Below, piece after piece: positions 25,563 through 34,716 of a DNA stretch of 48,328 bases. Within the stretch, counting starts at the first letter, position 1. Each line of letters begins with the position of its first letter. Below the pieces are notes generated by a model. It was not told the DNA's origin. It was given only the letters and a program-made list of their open reading frames with translations, and searched no databases. The position numbers and the translations under genes were made by a program. This DNA comes from Rhabdochlamydiaceae bacterium (GTDB taxonomy: Bacteria > Chlamydiota > Chlamydiia > Chlamydiales > Rhabdochlamydiaceae), in the NCBI GenBank assembly GCA_019745395.1, contig JAIETG010000010.1, positions 98,796 to 147,123 of the forward strand, written 5' to 3'.

Positions 25563-26566
25563 ATCCGTTCCTCTGTTTTCAAGGCGATATCGAGTACACC
25601 TCCAGGCACAAAAATATCCGTGAAGTGCCTGTATGATTCAGACCTATCATTAGTGCTCGCAATATTTAGGAGTAATTCATTCCCATACTCAGCAATATCC
25701 TCCACAATTCGTTCATATCTGTAATAGGCCATTATTATCCAATTGACCTCAGTCTCTCCATAGCCTTTATAAAAAAATCCTTCTTCGGAAGGATTGTTCC
25801 AAACGTTTGCAACACCTCCTCCAATAAACATAAGGTCTCGTTCCTTAGGCGCCATAATAGGCGCATCCCAATCTACTATGTAAATAGAGGTGTTTTCAGC
25901 TATTAATACATTGCCTCCATGAATATCCGAATGGCATAAGACGAATTTAGGTGATAATTCTTGCATCTTTTGGCTTAGTAACTCTGCCTGATTGACCAAA
26001 TGATGAATCACATCCTGATGGTTCTTCAAAAACCTTGCCATCAATACAGTTATTTCATCATCTGCAAGTTTGGTTTCTAGTTGGGTATACAGAGCGCGCA
26101 CCGATTCTCTCCATCTAGAAGAATAGAGTTCCCGTCTAATCCGCTGCTCGATAAATGATGGAACAGTAACTTCATGAACCTGCCTTAGGACTTTTCCGAG
26201 TACGACCCATTGATCTTTTGTGAGATTTTGACTAAACCCATCTTGTCCATCCACAAAGGGATAAACAATAAGCGTATATCCGTCCATATGCTGAATGGAT
26301 CGATTCTGAGTTGTTTTTACTGGAGCAATGATTTGTTGAATGCCGGCATCATGTAAAAACTCTAGTAGTGTAACGCTGACATCATGGTGGAGCCCACGTT
26401 TCAATTTTACAAAATAAGATAATCCCTCAATTGTTTGAGCTTTATACACAGAAGCATTCCTATCTGCCCCTAAAGGAAGAAGTGTAATCGCAGCAACATC
26501 AATGCCATATTCAGTGTTTAGGCAGTCAATAATGCGCGGGCTAAGTGGATCGCATGTTTTTATCAT
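25559..26566 (-). CDS. Spectinomycin-phosphotransferase-like protein (APH fold)
   Basis: A 335-residue aminoglycoside-phosphotransferase-fold kinase. The Brenner motif CHSDIHGGNVL carries the catalytic Asp and Asn, and YIVDWDAP the metal-binding Asp. The N-lobe Lys is in SYFVKLKRG. The GGGVANVWN region resembles APH(9)-type spectinomycin phosphotransferases. It sits 7 bp downstream of a VOC-fold gene; the two form an operon of resistance-like proteins. Other small-molecule substrates are quite possible. Low similarity to true resistance enzymes cannot be excluded. Confidence 0.84.
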   Translation of the reverse strand: MIKTCDPLSPRIIDCLNTEYGIDVAAITLLPLGADRNASVYKAQTIEGLSYFVKLKRGLHHDVSVTLLEFLHDAGIQQIIAPVKTTQNRSIQHMDGYTLIVYPFVDGQDGFSQNLTKDQWVVLGKVLRQVHEVTVPSFIEQRIRRELYSSRWRESVRALYTQLETKLADDEITVLMARFLKNHQDVIHHLVNQAELLSQKMQELSPKFVLCHSDIHGGNVLIAENTSIYIVDWDAPIMAPKERDLMFIGGGVANVWNNPSEEGFFYKGYGETEVNWIIMAYYRYERIVEDIAEYGNELLLNIASTNDRSESYRHFTDIFVPGGVLDIALKTEERI

Positions 26567-26573
26567 AAGAATT

Positions 26574-27002
26574 CTACTCCAAAAATAGCCTAGTTCCTAT
26601 TTTCTCAAAAAAACGCAACAGGTATCCATCTGGATCCTGTACTAAAAACTGTCTGTGGCCCATTTCTTTATCCTCTATACGGTACCATTTTTCTTCCATG
26701 TCCCAAAAAATCGGATACTCATAGTTCTTAAATTTTTGATATAAGGCCAAAACTTCATCTACTTCAATTTGCAAGTTCATGCCTCGACCAAAGGGCCTTT
26801 CCATCGGACCAACGAGCCAAGAGCGAGTTTTATCAGAAAGCTCTTCTATCATTAAACAAGCGCCGTTTATTCCCAGCATCGCAAAACCATTTTCCGGTCT
26901 ATCATAGAGGACTTTAAATCCTGCTAATTTGGTATAAAAATCCAAACTTTTACTATAATCCAGCACCTTTAACTCAGGAATCATACTTGTAGCACTTGTC
27001 AT
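26574..27002 (-). CDS. VOC-fold protein (bleomycin-resistance / glyoxalase type)
   Basis: A 142-residue vicinal-oxygen-chelate protein with two beta-alpha-beta3 halves. LDYSKSLDFYTKLAGFKVLY starts the first half, and HRQFLVQDPDGYLLRFFE ends the second. The family includes bleomycin-binding proteins, glyoxalase I and dioxygenases; the pattern here is closest to the bleomycin-resistance group. First gene of a two-gene operon with the phosphotransferase. A broken Xre regulator lies immediately upstream. Confidence 0.85.
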   Translation of the reverse strand: MTSATSMIPELKVLDYSKSLDFYTKLAGFKVLYDRPENGFAMLGINGACLMIEELSDKTRSWLVGPMERPFGRGMNLQIEVDEVLALYQKFKNYEYPIFWDMEEKWYRIEDKEMGHRQFLVQDPDGYLLRFFEKIGTRLFLE

Positions 27003-27040
27003 ATTAAATCACCGAATTTGCTTGGATTATTATTGTTTGT

Positions 27041-27252
27041 TTACTGTTCTTCCTCTTGAAATTTTAATATATCTCCTGGTTGACACTTAAGAGCCTTACA
27101 GATTGATTCCAAGGTACTAAAAGCAAGAGCTTTTGCTCTGTAATCCCAATTTCTTCCGAAAGTTCTTTGGAGCATTTTCCCCTATAAGCCAAGAGAAGAT
27201 TTAACTGAATTTCAATAGGCATACTATATAGTTCACCTATTTTTCGAATCAT
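27041..27252 (-). pseudogene. Xre-family regulator with internal deletion and frameshift
   Basis: The N-terminal part from 27252 reads LLLAYRGKCSKELSEEIGIT, the first helices of a YozG-like Cro/CI HTH protein. Beyond that, the correct continuation KALAFSTLESICKALKCQPG, then DILKFQ, is found in another frame and ends at TAA 27041-27043. About ten codons covering the DNA-recognition helix (NLSLLKSGK-like in relatives) are missing, and the frame is shifted. The remaining 62-residue open frame would be non-functional. It may once have controlled the adjacent VOC/phosphotransferase pair. Confidence 0.75.
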
Positions 27253-27433
27253 AATACAAACAGCTCACAATTTCATACAAATGATCGAAATAACTTTCAA
27301 GTGAATCTAGATTTCCGCATAGAGCAAAAGTTAAACAGCGCCAAATCAACCTACACAGAACGAATTATTTAAAATTTTAAATTTACACAAAAGTAAAATG
27401 AATCATTAACATTTTCTTTATTTGTTTTTTCTA

Positions 27434-27439
27434 TATAAT
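27434..27439 (+). promoter_or_regulatory. -10 element of the 1251-residue protein gene
   Basis: A perfect TATAAT 28 bp before the start codon, followed by GAGGAA as ribosome-binding site (27459-27464). No good -35 hexamer lies at the usual distance, only an AT-rich tract. Confidence 0.55.
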
Positions 27440-27466
27440 TTATCAAAAATTAAAAAATGAGGAAAC

Positions 27467-30400
27467 ATGTCTTTAAAAGCTACAAATCCTGAGATGAAGA
27501 GAGCGAACCGATATCCAGAATTTAAGAGTCCAGAACCTGGAAGCTTTGCTTACCACCATCCAGTTATAGGAATAGGAGCACAGGTATTTTACGATAAAGC
27601 AATTAAACAGCCTTACGAACAAGCGACAGGTTCAATCCATAGAAAAGTAAAACAAGTAGCTAGTGACAGTGGGATAAGACCTGCTTTGTTCTCTGAAACT
27701 TTATACCCTCAATTTGCGAGTATTTTTTCAGATACCGTTTATGAAAATTCGGACTTCCAGGTTTCTTTATCAACATTTCGAGAAGATTATAATACATGGC
27801 AGGAAGAAGGTTGCCCCTTAGATGGTAGACAAGAACAATTTCAACAAATAGCAGACAGAATGTTCACCTCAAACCTACATTATGATGCATACACTACTCT
27901 AGGGCATTACTTATTTCGAAAACAGGATGAAAGGGCTTTTGATTTTGGACAAAAATTTCAACGAGATAGACTCAACATCCGAGACAATACTCGTCCTCAA
28001 GATCTTCCTGGAACAGCTTACGCAACAACCCTAGAGACTCGAAAAGCAAGCAATAACTTCGATACTACAATGTATGCAAATTTCCCATACCTTGCCGCAA
28101 CACGATCTATAAATGGCAACCCTGTTCGTATTCTACAATACGGAACTCCTGTAATGGAATGGGTAGATAGCGGCGAATTCGCAAGAAGAGCGTATGATCT
28201 GGGAGCTGCAGCTGTTGATGGAACTATGCGGCTAGCTCAAAAAGCTTGGAACCTTGGTTCTACACCTTCCGCTGAGACCTCTGCATCATCTAACAAAACT
28301 AGTAAAGCGAAAGCCGCAAACACCGCAAGTTCCCCAAAAAAATCTCTGGATGTACTCAATCGTATCGTCACGCCCGAGTACAGAGCTTTTTTAGATACGT
28401 GTAAATCCCAGAACAGAAAAGTTTTATATTGCAGCCTAACGCCAGACCGCATGCAAGAAATATTTGAACTCGCATCAGACCCGCAATATACAGATGAAGA
28501 AGGTAATTCTATTTTTCATTTCATTAAGATGCCTTCAGAAGGCTTCTTACAACCAGAGACTTCTTCAGACGGAACAAATTTAGAAGAATACAAAGAAAAA
28601 ATTGCAGAAAATTTACGAACAACTTGGACGTATGATTCTAGGGAGTTATCTAAAAAGGATCTAAAAGGTTTTGTGCCAGGGTCTTGGAAAGTTGGGGATT
28701 TCATTCAAAAAAACCATCAAAAAATCTTAAATATTTCTTTTAGAATAATCAACGAAACTTACCAGAATGAGCCTCAAGGATTATCTAGAGAGCAGCGCAA
28801 AAACCTTTTAAAAGAGAAAAAACAAGCTCTGATGATGCTTTTTTGCACTTTACTTAGAACCGCTTTGGTCAAGCAGTTTGCAATCACAGATTACAACAAT
28901 ACTTGCGCTGAAGGAATGGGACTTGGTGCGATGCATTCCGTCAGCGACCTTCTCTTCGACAGCTTTTTAACAGATCAATTAGATCTCAATCAAATGGACT
29001 TAAGAGTCCTCGCTTCCTGGCCTGCATTCATGATAAAGTCAAAAGCCGTTGCTAACACTGATGCTGAGTGTTTAATCTCTTTTGCAAGCTTCTTAGAAAA
29101 AGCCGCTTCGATACCTAGATTGAAACAATGGATTATTGAAAGGTTCAAGCCGGTCTTTGCTATTGGAAATATACGCTTTAGCAACCAAATCCAAACAGTC
29201 GAAAGCTTAAGTCATCAACTGCATCAAAAAGAGGGTTTTTCACAAATCCGTAAAACAATAAATGTTGAACCTCCGCTTGAGGGTTGGGATCGTGATAATT
29301 TGCATGGATCGATTGCAAAAGCAGTATATCCATACATTTTAACGATGTTAACACAGCAATATCCAGGCCATTTTTTAAAAAATTCTCAAAAATCTCTCGA
29401 TTGTCTTACCTGGGTAGAAGAAAGCGATATCGAGCTGAGTGGAGATATGGGATATGTAGATGGAGATTCTATTTCAGATCTTGAAGGGCTCAATCTGGTA
29501 ATAGGCTTGCAAACTAGTGATGGGAGAAAAATAAAACTAGCAGATCTTGGCGTCTCTTTTAAATTTACAACAGCCAAAGAAGACCTTGGTAAAGAATCAC
29601 TTCCTGTTGATTTGGTCATAAAAGCCAATCTCCGTTATAATACACAAAAAGAAAGACCAACAAACGAATATTTTAAAGAAGAAAAACTTCAAAGAATTAA
29701 ACTAGCCAATCAAAGAAAATGGGCCGCTCTGGAAGCTGTAGAACGCAAACTAAAAGAAGCTAGTGCACGATCTGCCACCCCTCCAGCAGGCACGGGGAGT
29801 GACGGATCTTTTGTTGAAGAACATGAGGCCCCTCAAATCTCATTAGACGAAATCCTCCCTAGAAGATCTACAATACTTCTTCCTAATACACGATCTGCGG
29901 ATCCAGAATCTAAAGACAACACTGAGCACAAAAACAACAAGGAAAATGAGCAACAGTATAGCTACCGAAAAATTGTTGCATTAGTAGCCGGTGGAACGAG
30001 TGGACTTGCTGGGTTATCTGCATTATACTACTTTAAAGACCAGATAGCGGCTTTCGCAAAAACTGTCTTTAATAACAATCCAGCAACAAAGCTTATTGTA
30101 CCTGAGTTACCTGCACCTAAATTACCATCTACAGAACCCTCATCTAAAGCTATACCCCTTTTGACTCCACCTTCCGAATCTGTAATAGATGCTGGTCTAA
30201 AAATTATTTCAAAAGAGCAAAACGCGTTCGGATCCATAAATACAGAAGGATCTAACATTACTTTCTTAAATAATTTAATGCCGCACAAGTTCGTACCGCA
30301 ACAGGGAAAAGAACATAGAGATGAGACTGCACTCACATGCTTAATCCCCTCATATACAAACATGATCTCAGAGGAGGCGACCATTGCAGAAAACAATCCC

Positions 30401-31222
30401 CCTATCCCGCCTGTTCAAGTTGTACCCAGCTCTACAGTTCCTGCTATAGAAATTCCTTCATTTACTCTAACAACATTAAGAGAGCTAGAACATGATACTA
30501 CCAAAAGGGCTGTGACACCAGGCAGTATCTCAAGCCTTGTTTTAACCAACAACATAACAACAGCCATCGAAAGTAGCTCTAAACTAACAGCAAGTGTCAT
30601 CTCGATTATCCCCTCAACCAAAAGCATTGTAACAGCATTTGTAAACGGCACAAAAACACTAAAAAACATCGTAGATACTCCCTTACGAAGCTCTGAAGTT
30701 ATAAGCTCTTCAGGGACCGTAATCACCCCGATCGAACAGCAAGCTCAACCACTCGAAGTTCATCAAAGTACAATAAGTGTGACTCCCGCAGTCATAGTGG
30801 AGAGCAGGATTTTAGAGGATGTTACACGTACAGAAAACGTTAATCTAGAAGACACAGCAGCAAAGGTAGAAAACTCAGCAGAAAAAGCTTTCAGCTATGG
30901 GACAGAATTTTCCACAGCTCTTAAAATCACTGCGGCTGTTGTGGTAGTATCGGCAATTGCTTATGCTTCCATGAAAGCATATCAGTATTTTATCTCAGAA
31001 ACACAAAAAAAGAGTTTAAGTCCACTAGAGCACGTACAAACTCCTCAGGCGGAACTAGAAGTTATAAAAGCTCCTTCTAAGCCAAAAACTCAAACCTTTT
31101 TCCAAAAAATAGTTTTGAGATTTCAAAGCTTGAACAGTTTTTTCTCGAACTTATTTTACAACGTTTTTTCGTTTAACTTCCTTAAAATACAAAAGACTAA
31201 AAAAGCCATAAATGGTTCTTAG
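27467..31222 (+). CDS. Large membrane-anchored protein of unknown function
   Basis: A 1251-residue protein with a good ribosome site (GAGGAAAC-ATG). Residues 1-780 are a soluble, unrecognised region with conserved-looking Trp/Tyr motifs (TYDSRELSKKDLKGFVPGSW, AEGMGLGAMHSVSDLLFDSF). A charged linker follows, then a hydrophobic segment near 834-856 (IVALVAGGTSGLAGLSALYY). Next is a 300-residue Ser/Thr/Pro-rich stretch and a second hydrophobic segment near 1150-1172 (ITAAVVVVSAIAYAS) with a basic tail. No Sec signal peptide. Architecture suggests a secreted or inclusion-membrane protein. I cannot name a family; homologues are likely restricted to related chlamydiae. Confidence 0.75.
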   Translation: MSLKATNPEMKRANRYPEFKSPEPGSFAYHHPVIGIGAQVFYDKAIKQPYEQATGSIHRKVKQVASDSGIRPALFSETLYPQFASIFSDTVYENSDFQVSLSTFREDYNTWQEEGCPLDGRQEQFQQIADRMFTSNLHYDAYTTLGHYLFRKQDERAFDFGQKFQRDRLNIRDNTRPQDLPGTAYATTLETRKASNNFDTTMYANFPYLAATRSINGNPVRILQYGTPVMEWVDSGEFARRAYDLGAAAVDGTMRLAQKAWNLGSTPSAETSASSNKTSKAKAANTASSPKKSLDVLNRIVTPEYRAFLDTCKSQNRKVLYCSLTPDRMQEIFELASDPQYTDEEGNSIFHFIKMPSEGFLQPETSSDGTNLEEYKEKIAENLRTTWTYDSRELSKKDLKGFVPGSWKVGDFIQKNHQKILNISFRIINETYQNEPQGLSREQRKNLLKEKKQALMMLFCTLLRTALVKQFAITDYNNTCAEGMGLGAMHSVSDLLFDSFLTDQLDLNQMDLRVLASWPAFMIKSKAVANTDAECLISFASFLEKAASIPRLKQWIIERFKPVFAIGNIRFSNQIQTVESLSHQLHQKEGFSQIRKTINVEPPLEGWDRDNLHGSIAKAVYPYILTMLTQQYPGHFLKNSQKSLDCLTWVEESDIELSGDMGYVDGDSISDLEGLNLVIGLQTSDGRKIKLADLGVSFKFTTAKEDLGKESLPVDLVIKANLRYNTQKERPTNEYFKEEKLQRIKLANQRKWAALEAVERKLKEASARSATPPAGTGSDGSFVEEHEAPQISLDEILPRRSTILLPNTRSADPESKDNTEHKNNKENEQQYSYRKIVALVAGGTSGLAGLSALYYFKDQIAAFAKTVFNNNPATKLIVPELPAPKLPSTEPSSKAIPLLTPPSESVIDAGLKIISKEQNAFGSINTEGSNITFLNNLMPHKFVPQQGKEHRDETALTCLIPSYTNMISEEATIAENNPPIPPVQVVPSSTVPAIEIPSFTLTTLRELEHDTTKRAVTPGSISSLVLTNNITTAIESSSKLTASVISIIPSTKSIVTAFVNGTKTLKNIVDTPLRSSEVISSSGTVITPIEQQAQPLEVHQSTISVTPAVIVESRILEDVTRTENVNLEDTAAKVENSAEKAFSYGTEFSTALKITAAVVVVSAIAYASMKAYQYFISETQKKSLSPLEHVQTPQAELEVIKAPSKPKTQTFFQKIVLRFQSLNSFFSNLFYNVFSFNFLKIQKTKKAINGS

Positions 31223-31238
31223 AAAAATCTCGAAAAAA

Positions 31239-31280
31239 GCTCTGACAATGACCTGCGCTTGTCGGAGCCTATTTTCTTTT
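31239..31280 (+). terminator. Terminator after the 1251-residue protein gene
   Basis: GCTCTGACAA pairs with TTGTCGGAGC (one G:T or mismatch position) and is followed by CTATTTTCTTTT. It lies 16 bp past the stop codon. Confidence 0.72.
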
Positions 31281-31338
31281 AAAGTAGCTGCATGTACATC
31301 TATGTTTTGGAACGACAATGATCACGCAAAGGAAGTGA

Positions 31339-31491
31339 GCTAAAGCTTTCTACCTTTCAGATCTAACCCATCCAACTCTGTATTTTTTACAAGCAAGTAA
31401 ACAACAAGGTCTTCGCCTGAAGTTTTCAGAACCAAACTTTGAAGGAAATACTCCCAAAGAAGTTCTAAACATCTTAGATTCTAATACCTAA
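31339..31491 (+). pseudogene. Possible gene remnant in intergenic DNA
   Basis: Between the terminator at 31280 and the prs-like gene (340 bases) one frame encodes AKAFYLSDLTHPTLYFLQAS, continuing with KQQGLRLKF and ending TPKEVLNILDSNT at TAA 31489. The composition looks protein-like, but there is a TGA directly upstream and no start or ribosome site. I read it as the 3' end of a decayed gene. Its family is not recognised. Confidence 0.3.
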
Positions 31492-31620
31492 AAATCTTAG
31501 AACCTCTCCTTTTTTATAAAACCAACTTGTGTCAAAATGTTCAGCTAATTTTATCTCTTAAAAGAAATGCGATTGTCTCAGAACATTAAAAAATCCTAAT
31601 TCACACTCCAAAGGGGAAAT

Positions 31621-32643
31621 ATGAGGAAAATTACTTCAATAATAATGTTAACAACACTGCTTTGTACAAACGTCCATGGAACAAACCAGATCATGTTGTT
31701 TACCGGGAATGCAAATATTGAACTGGCTCAAAAAGTCGCTGAGTACTTAGAGATTCCTCTTGGATCGGCCCTAGTGAAAGAATTTAACGATGGAGAGATT
31801 CGAATCCATGTGCAAGAAAGCGTGAGAGGACAAGATGTATATATCGTACAACCTACCTGTCAAAACGACAGCCAAAGTGTGAATGACAACCTGATGGAAT
31901 TGTTTCTCCTCGTCCGCACAATGAAGCGAGCTTCAGCAGCGAGCATTACAGCAGTTATTCCTTACTATGGCTATGCAAGACAAGACCGCAAAACAACTTC
32001 ACGAGTTCCTATTTCTGCTGCAGATATAGCTTTATTGCTGGAAACTGCCGGAATAGACCGCTTAGTGACCGTGGATCTTCACTGCGGACAGATTCAAGGT
32101 TTTTTTCGCAACGTACCGGTAGATAATCTCTTTGCCTCGACTCTTTTTGTTTCCTACATTGAGAGCAAAGGATTAGAAAATATCGTAGTTGTTTCCCCAG
32201 ATGCAGGCGGAGTTGAAAGAGCTAAAAAATTCTCCGAATCCTTAAATAAAAGAGGAATTGAAACAGATATGGCTCTGATCAGCAAAGAGCGCGCTCAAGC
32301 AGGCGTCGTTGCCTCTATGAACCTCATAGGATGCGTGGAAGGGTGTTGTGCTATTATCATCGACGACTTATGCGATACAGGTGGAACTTTAGTAAAAGCT
32401 GCGCAGTTATTAAAAGATAACGGTGCTAGTAGAGTTTTCGCTATCGTCACCCATCCCGTTTTTTCAGGACAGGCCCTTGAAAAAATTCGGAACTCTGTTC
32501 TAGAAGAAATGATCACTAGCGATACGATCCCACTCAGAGGTGAGGTGCCATCCAATGTCCATCTCATTTCTGTAGCTCCTCTTCTGGGAGAAGCTATTCG
32601 GCGTATTGATCAAGGAGAATCTATCTCTGTCCTTTTTGAATAA
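31621..32643 (+). CDS. prs: Ribose-phosphate pyrophosphokinase (PRPP synthetase) with N-terminal signal peptide
   Basis: A 340-residue enzyme making PRPP from ribose-5-phosphate and ATP. The core aligns with bacterial Prs from MLFTGNANIELAQ to the C-terminus. It has the Mg-ATP motif VDLHCGQIQGFF, the regulatory/flexible loop with SKERAQ, and the PRPP motif IIIDDLCDTGGTL. Unlike ordinary Prs, the protein starts with about 22 extra residues, MRKITSIIMLTTLLCTNVHG: a basic n-region, a hydrophobic core and a VHG cleavage-like end. AGGGG precedes the ATG by 5 bases, so this start is well supported. Export of a PRPP synthetase is unusual. Single gene, convergent with a thiamine pyrophosphokinase gene. 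Confidence 0.93.
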   Translation: MRKITSIIMLTTLLCTNVHGTNQIMLFTGNANIELAQKVAEYLEIPLGSALVKEFNDGEIRIHVQESVRGQDVYIVQPTCQNDSQSVNDNLMELFLLVRTMKRASAASITAVIPYYGYARQDRKTTSRVPISAADIALLLETAGIDRLVTVDLHCGQIQGFFRNVPVDNLFASTLFVSYIESKGLENIVVVSPDAGGVERAKKFSESLNKRGIETDMALISKERAQAGVVASMNLIGCVEGCCAIIIDDLCDTGGTLVKAAQLLKDNGASRVFAIVTHPVFSGQALEKIRNSVLEEMITSDTIPLRGEVPSNVHLISVAPLLGEAIRRIDQGESISVLFE

Positions 32644-32647
32644 CCAG

Positions 32648-32680
32648 ATAAAGGCCGGGGACACCCCGGCCTTTATCATT
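32648..32680. terminator. Bidirectional terminator between prs and thiamine pyrophosphokinase
   Basis: ATAAAGGCCGGGG / CCCCGGCCTTTAT, a perfect 13-bp stem with a 3-base loop. It overlaps the stop codon of the leftward gene (32676-32678). Confidence 0.88.
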
Positions 32681-33422
32681 TTGTTCCTATCTTAAAAACA
32701 GAGGATTTGGGAAGAATAATAAGAGCTTCCCCTTGAATGGAAATAGTAGATTGAAAATCTGCGATGCTATTACAGATGCTTTCTTGAACGCCTTGTTGCA
32801 AAAAGTACTGATCACCATTATAGGCAAGACCAGAAGTTGTCATTAAAGCTTCGGGATACCCCATAATTGCACAATAGTGCCCGACTCCCCCTTCCACATG
32901 CACTTCATTGTTCTTCAAATAAATAATCTGCTCTTTTTCTGTTTCAATGATAAGATCGCGATTTAGCCTATAGTATTTTTTGAGCAATCCCAAATTCCCT
33001 AACGTATGGTCCAACCGCTTTCCTGTAGCTTGAACAATAAGAATGGACGTAGCCCCTTCTTTATCGCAGTAAGCAATTCCCTTTTCTAGATCGGTATAAT
33101 TTTGATCCTTCGCTGGAACAATCGTTATTCCAAAGTTCCCCCTATAGGATAGACTTAGTTCATTAATGTCCGAAAAAACAGCTGTAACCCCCCAATAGCT
33201 AGGATCTTCTATCGAATCAAAATCTCCAAGTAGGCAATCTGGATAAAAAGGCAAAGACGTAAAACGATTCACGGCTCCATCTAAAACAAGAACCTTCCGA
33301 TCCTGCATGCGATCTTTCAATTCCTCCACAGGTAATGGATCCCCATCTGCCACAATCAACCAAGAAGAGCCACATAAAAGGCTTGGTAAAAAACAAACAG
33401 CAAAAAGCAGAAAAATTCGCAT
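32676..33422 (-). CDS. Thiamine pyrophosphokinase-like protein with signal peptide
   Basis: A 248-residue protein. Family motifs are LDGAVNRF, LLGDFDSIEDP, DQNYTDLEKGI and GKRLDHTLGNL, in the order found in bacterial thiamine pyrophosphokinases, which transfer pyrophosphate from ATP to thiamine. The first 18 residues (MRIFLLFAVCFLPSLLCG) form a hydrophobic signal-like sequence; a normal enzyme would start near SWLIVADGD. So, like the neighbouring prs, this cofactor enzyme appears to be exported. The two are convergent, not in one operon. Thiamine salvage outside the cytoplasm, or release into the host, is inferred. Confidence 0.88.
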   Translation of the reverse strand: MRIFLLFAVCFLPSLLCGSSWLIVADGDPLPVEELKDRMQDRKVLVLDGAVNRFTSLPFYPDCLLGDFDSIEDPSYWGVTAVFSDINELSLSYRGNFGITIVPAKDQNYTDLEKGIAYCDKEGATSILIVQATGKRLDHTLGNLGLLKKYYRLNRDLIIETEKEQIIYLKNNEVHVEGGVGHYCAIMGYPEALMTTSGLAYNGDQYFLQQGVQESICNSIADFQSTISIQGEALIILPKSSVFKIGTK

Positions 33423-33924
33423 TTATTCAATCCTTATTTTACGCGATTACAAAGAAACAGGTCTTGAGACACCACACCTTTACTTCGATCTATAGGAAGG
33501 AATAAAGACTGCATTAATGGAACTTTTGGATCCACTGCATACTGAGAAAAATTCATCAACTTGAATAAATTTTTCTTCCAAATGCCGCCAACTTAAGAAC
33601 AAGGTTATTCTTTAGCCTGAGACGCTTCATTTACCAGTCCTTTGACTCATCCGTCTCTAAGTCATAAATTAGCATAGACTTATCTTTATTCGATCAGATT
33701 CCAACCTAATTGATCAAGACTCTTTCAATCAGTCTAACTCTTTGATAATAAAGAAAATGAATTCGCAATTTATTGCAACATCTTCCTAGTAACAAGATTA
33801 TCAACAGGAAACGGAGGTATTCATAATTAATTATTAAAAATATAATAAAAAATTTGAACAAAAAACAAACTTTACTATATAATATTTAATTAAGATAAAA
33901 CAAATAACAAAAAAAGAGAGAACT
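33423..33924 (+). other. Intergenic region with promoter for the 251-residue protein gene
   Basis: No gene is apparent in this AT-rich stretch of 502 bases, which becomes almost pure A/T after 33820. The left part may contain decayed sequence, but I recognise nothing in it. Confidence 0.5.
33854..33883 (+). promoter_or_regulatory. Sigma-70-type promoter
   Basis: TTGAAC (33854-33859), an 18-bp spacer, then TATAAT (33878-33883), about 40 bp before ATG 33925. It probably drives the 251-residue gene and perhaps the following membrane-protein gene. Confidence 0.6.
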
Positions 33925-34680
33925 ATGATTGCACAAACAAATACAGACACCTATAATAGAACTGCAAACACTACTATCCCCTTACAAGCTTCTCCCGATG
34001 GTTTACTAGCTAAGACCAGCACTCTCTTTACAGCTCTGGCGGAGCAATTAAATGCTTACGGAGGGTATCCAGATTCAGAAGAGACTACAGAACAACAAAA
34101 GCCACCAGGTGAAATACCCCAAGGTCTAAATTCAGAAGATAGCATCGAAAATGAAGGCTCCGATTTTCGGACAGCAGGGCCTGCAGCATCTTTAAATACA
34201 ACCGACATGGATAAAGGAATTTCTTCCCAATCCCAAAATTCGAACTACGGAAATACACCTCAAACTTCTTCATATAGAGCTTGTTCGAGAAATCCAAGGA
34301 GAAATATAAATTATCGAGCTATGAGGGTCGATAGACCGAATAATCTTGAATGCTATTGTGACAACCAAAGAATTACGGTTGGAAGTATTTTTCTAGTTAT
34401 GACTGCAGTTGTAATAGTTGGTACAACCATGTTAGCTCTTTACACAAAACCTTACCCACATTCTGATTGTTCAATTTCAGCTAGAGATACGAATGGTAAC
34501 CGGATAAAAAAAGATATACCATGCCCTGACGTAACACAGCAGCCAAGCTCCCAACCAACACATCAGCCAAGCTTTCAGCCAACTGGACAATCGACAACCC
34601 AATTAGAGGTTTTTTTACGTGGAAGTCAAGAAACTATAGAGGGAAAATTCGTCAACTTGTCAACAGATAGATTTGCCTAG
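33925..34680 (+). CDS. Single-span membrane protein, unknown function
   Basis: A 251-residue protein with ribosome site AGAGAG before the ATG. Residues 1-145 are polar, with Ser/Gln/Pro-rich disorder. One membrane span lies at about 150-172 (VGSIFLVMTAVVIVGTTMLA). The outer part contains short QPS/QPT repeats (SSQPTHQPSFQPTGQST). No Sec signal peptide. I recognise no family. The layout fits a secreted or inclusion-membrane-type protein of chlamydia-like bacteria, but this is inference. The next gene starts 36 bp later, so the two may be co-transcribed. Confidence 0.68.
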   Translation: MIAQTNTDTYNRTANTTIPLQASPDGLLAKTSTLFTALAEQLNAYGGYPDSEETTEQQKPPGEIPQGLNSEDSIENEGSDFRTAGPAASLNTTDMDKGISSQSQNSNYGNTPQTSSYRACSRNPRRNINYRAMRVDRPNNLECYCDNQRITVGSIFLVMTAVVIVGTTMLALYTKPYPHSDCSISARDTNGNRIKKDIPCPDVTQQPSSQPTHQPSFQPTGQSTTQLEVFLRGSQETIEGKFVNLSTDRFA

Positions 34681-34716
34681 AGAGCCTTAAAAAACATTAA
34701 TTTGGAGCCTAACAAC

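Noticed and set aside
34702-34716. TTG start for the membrane protein
   Set aside because: ATG 34717 has GGAG at 9 bases and gives the better start.
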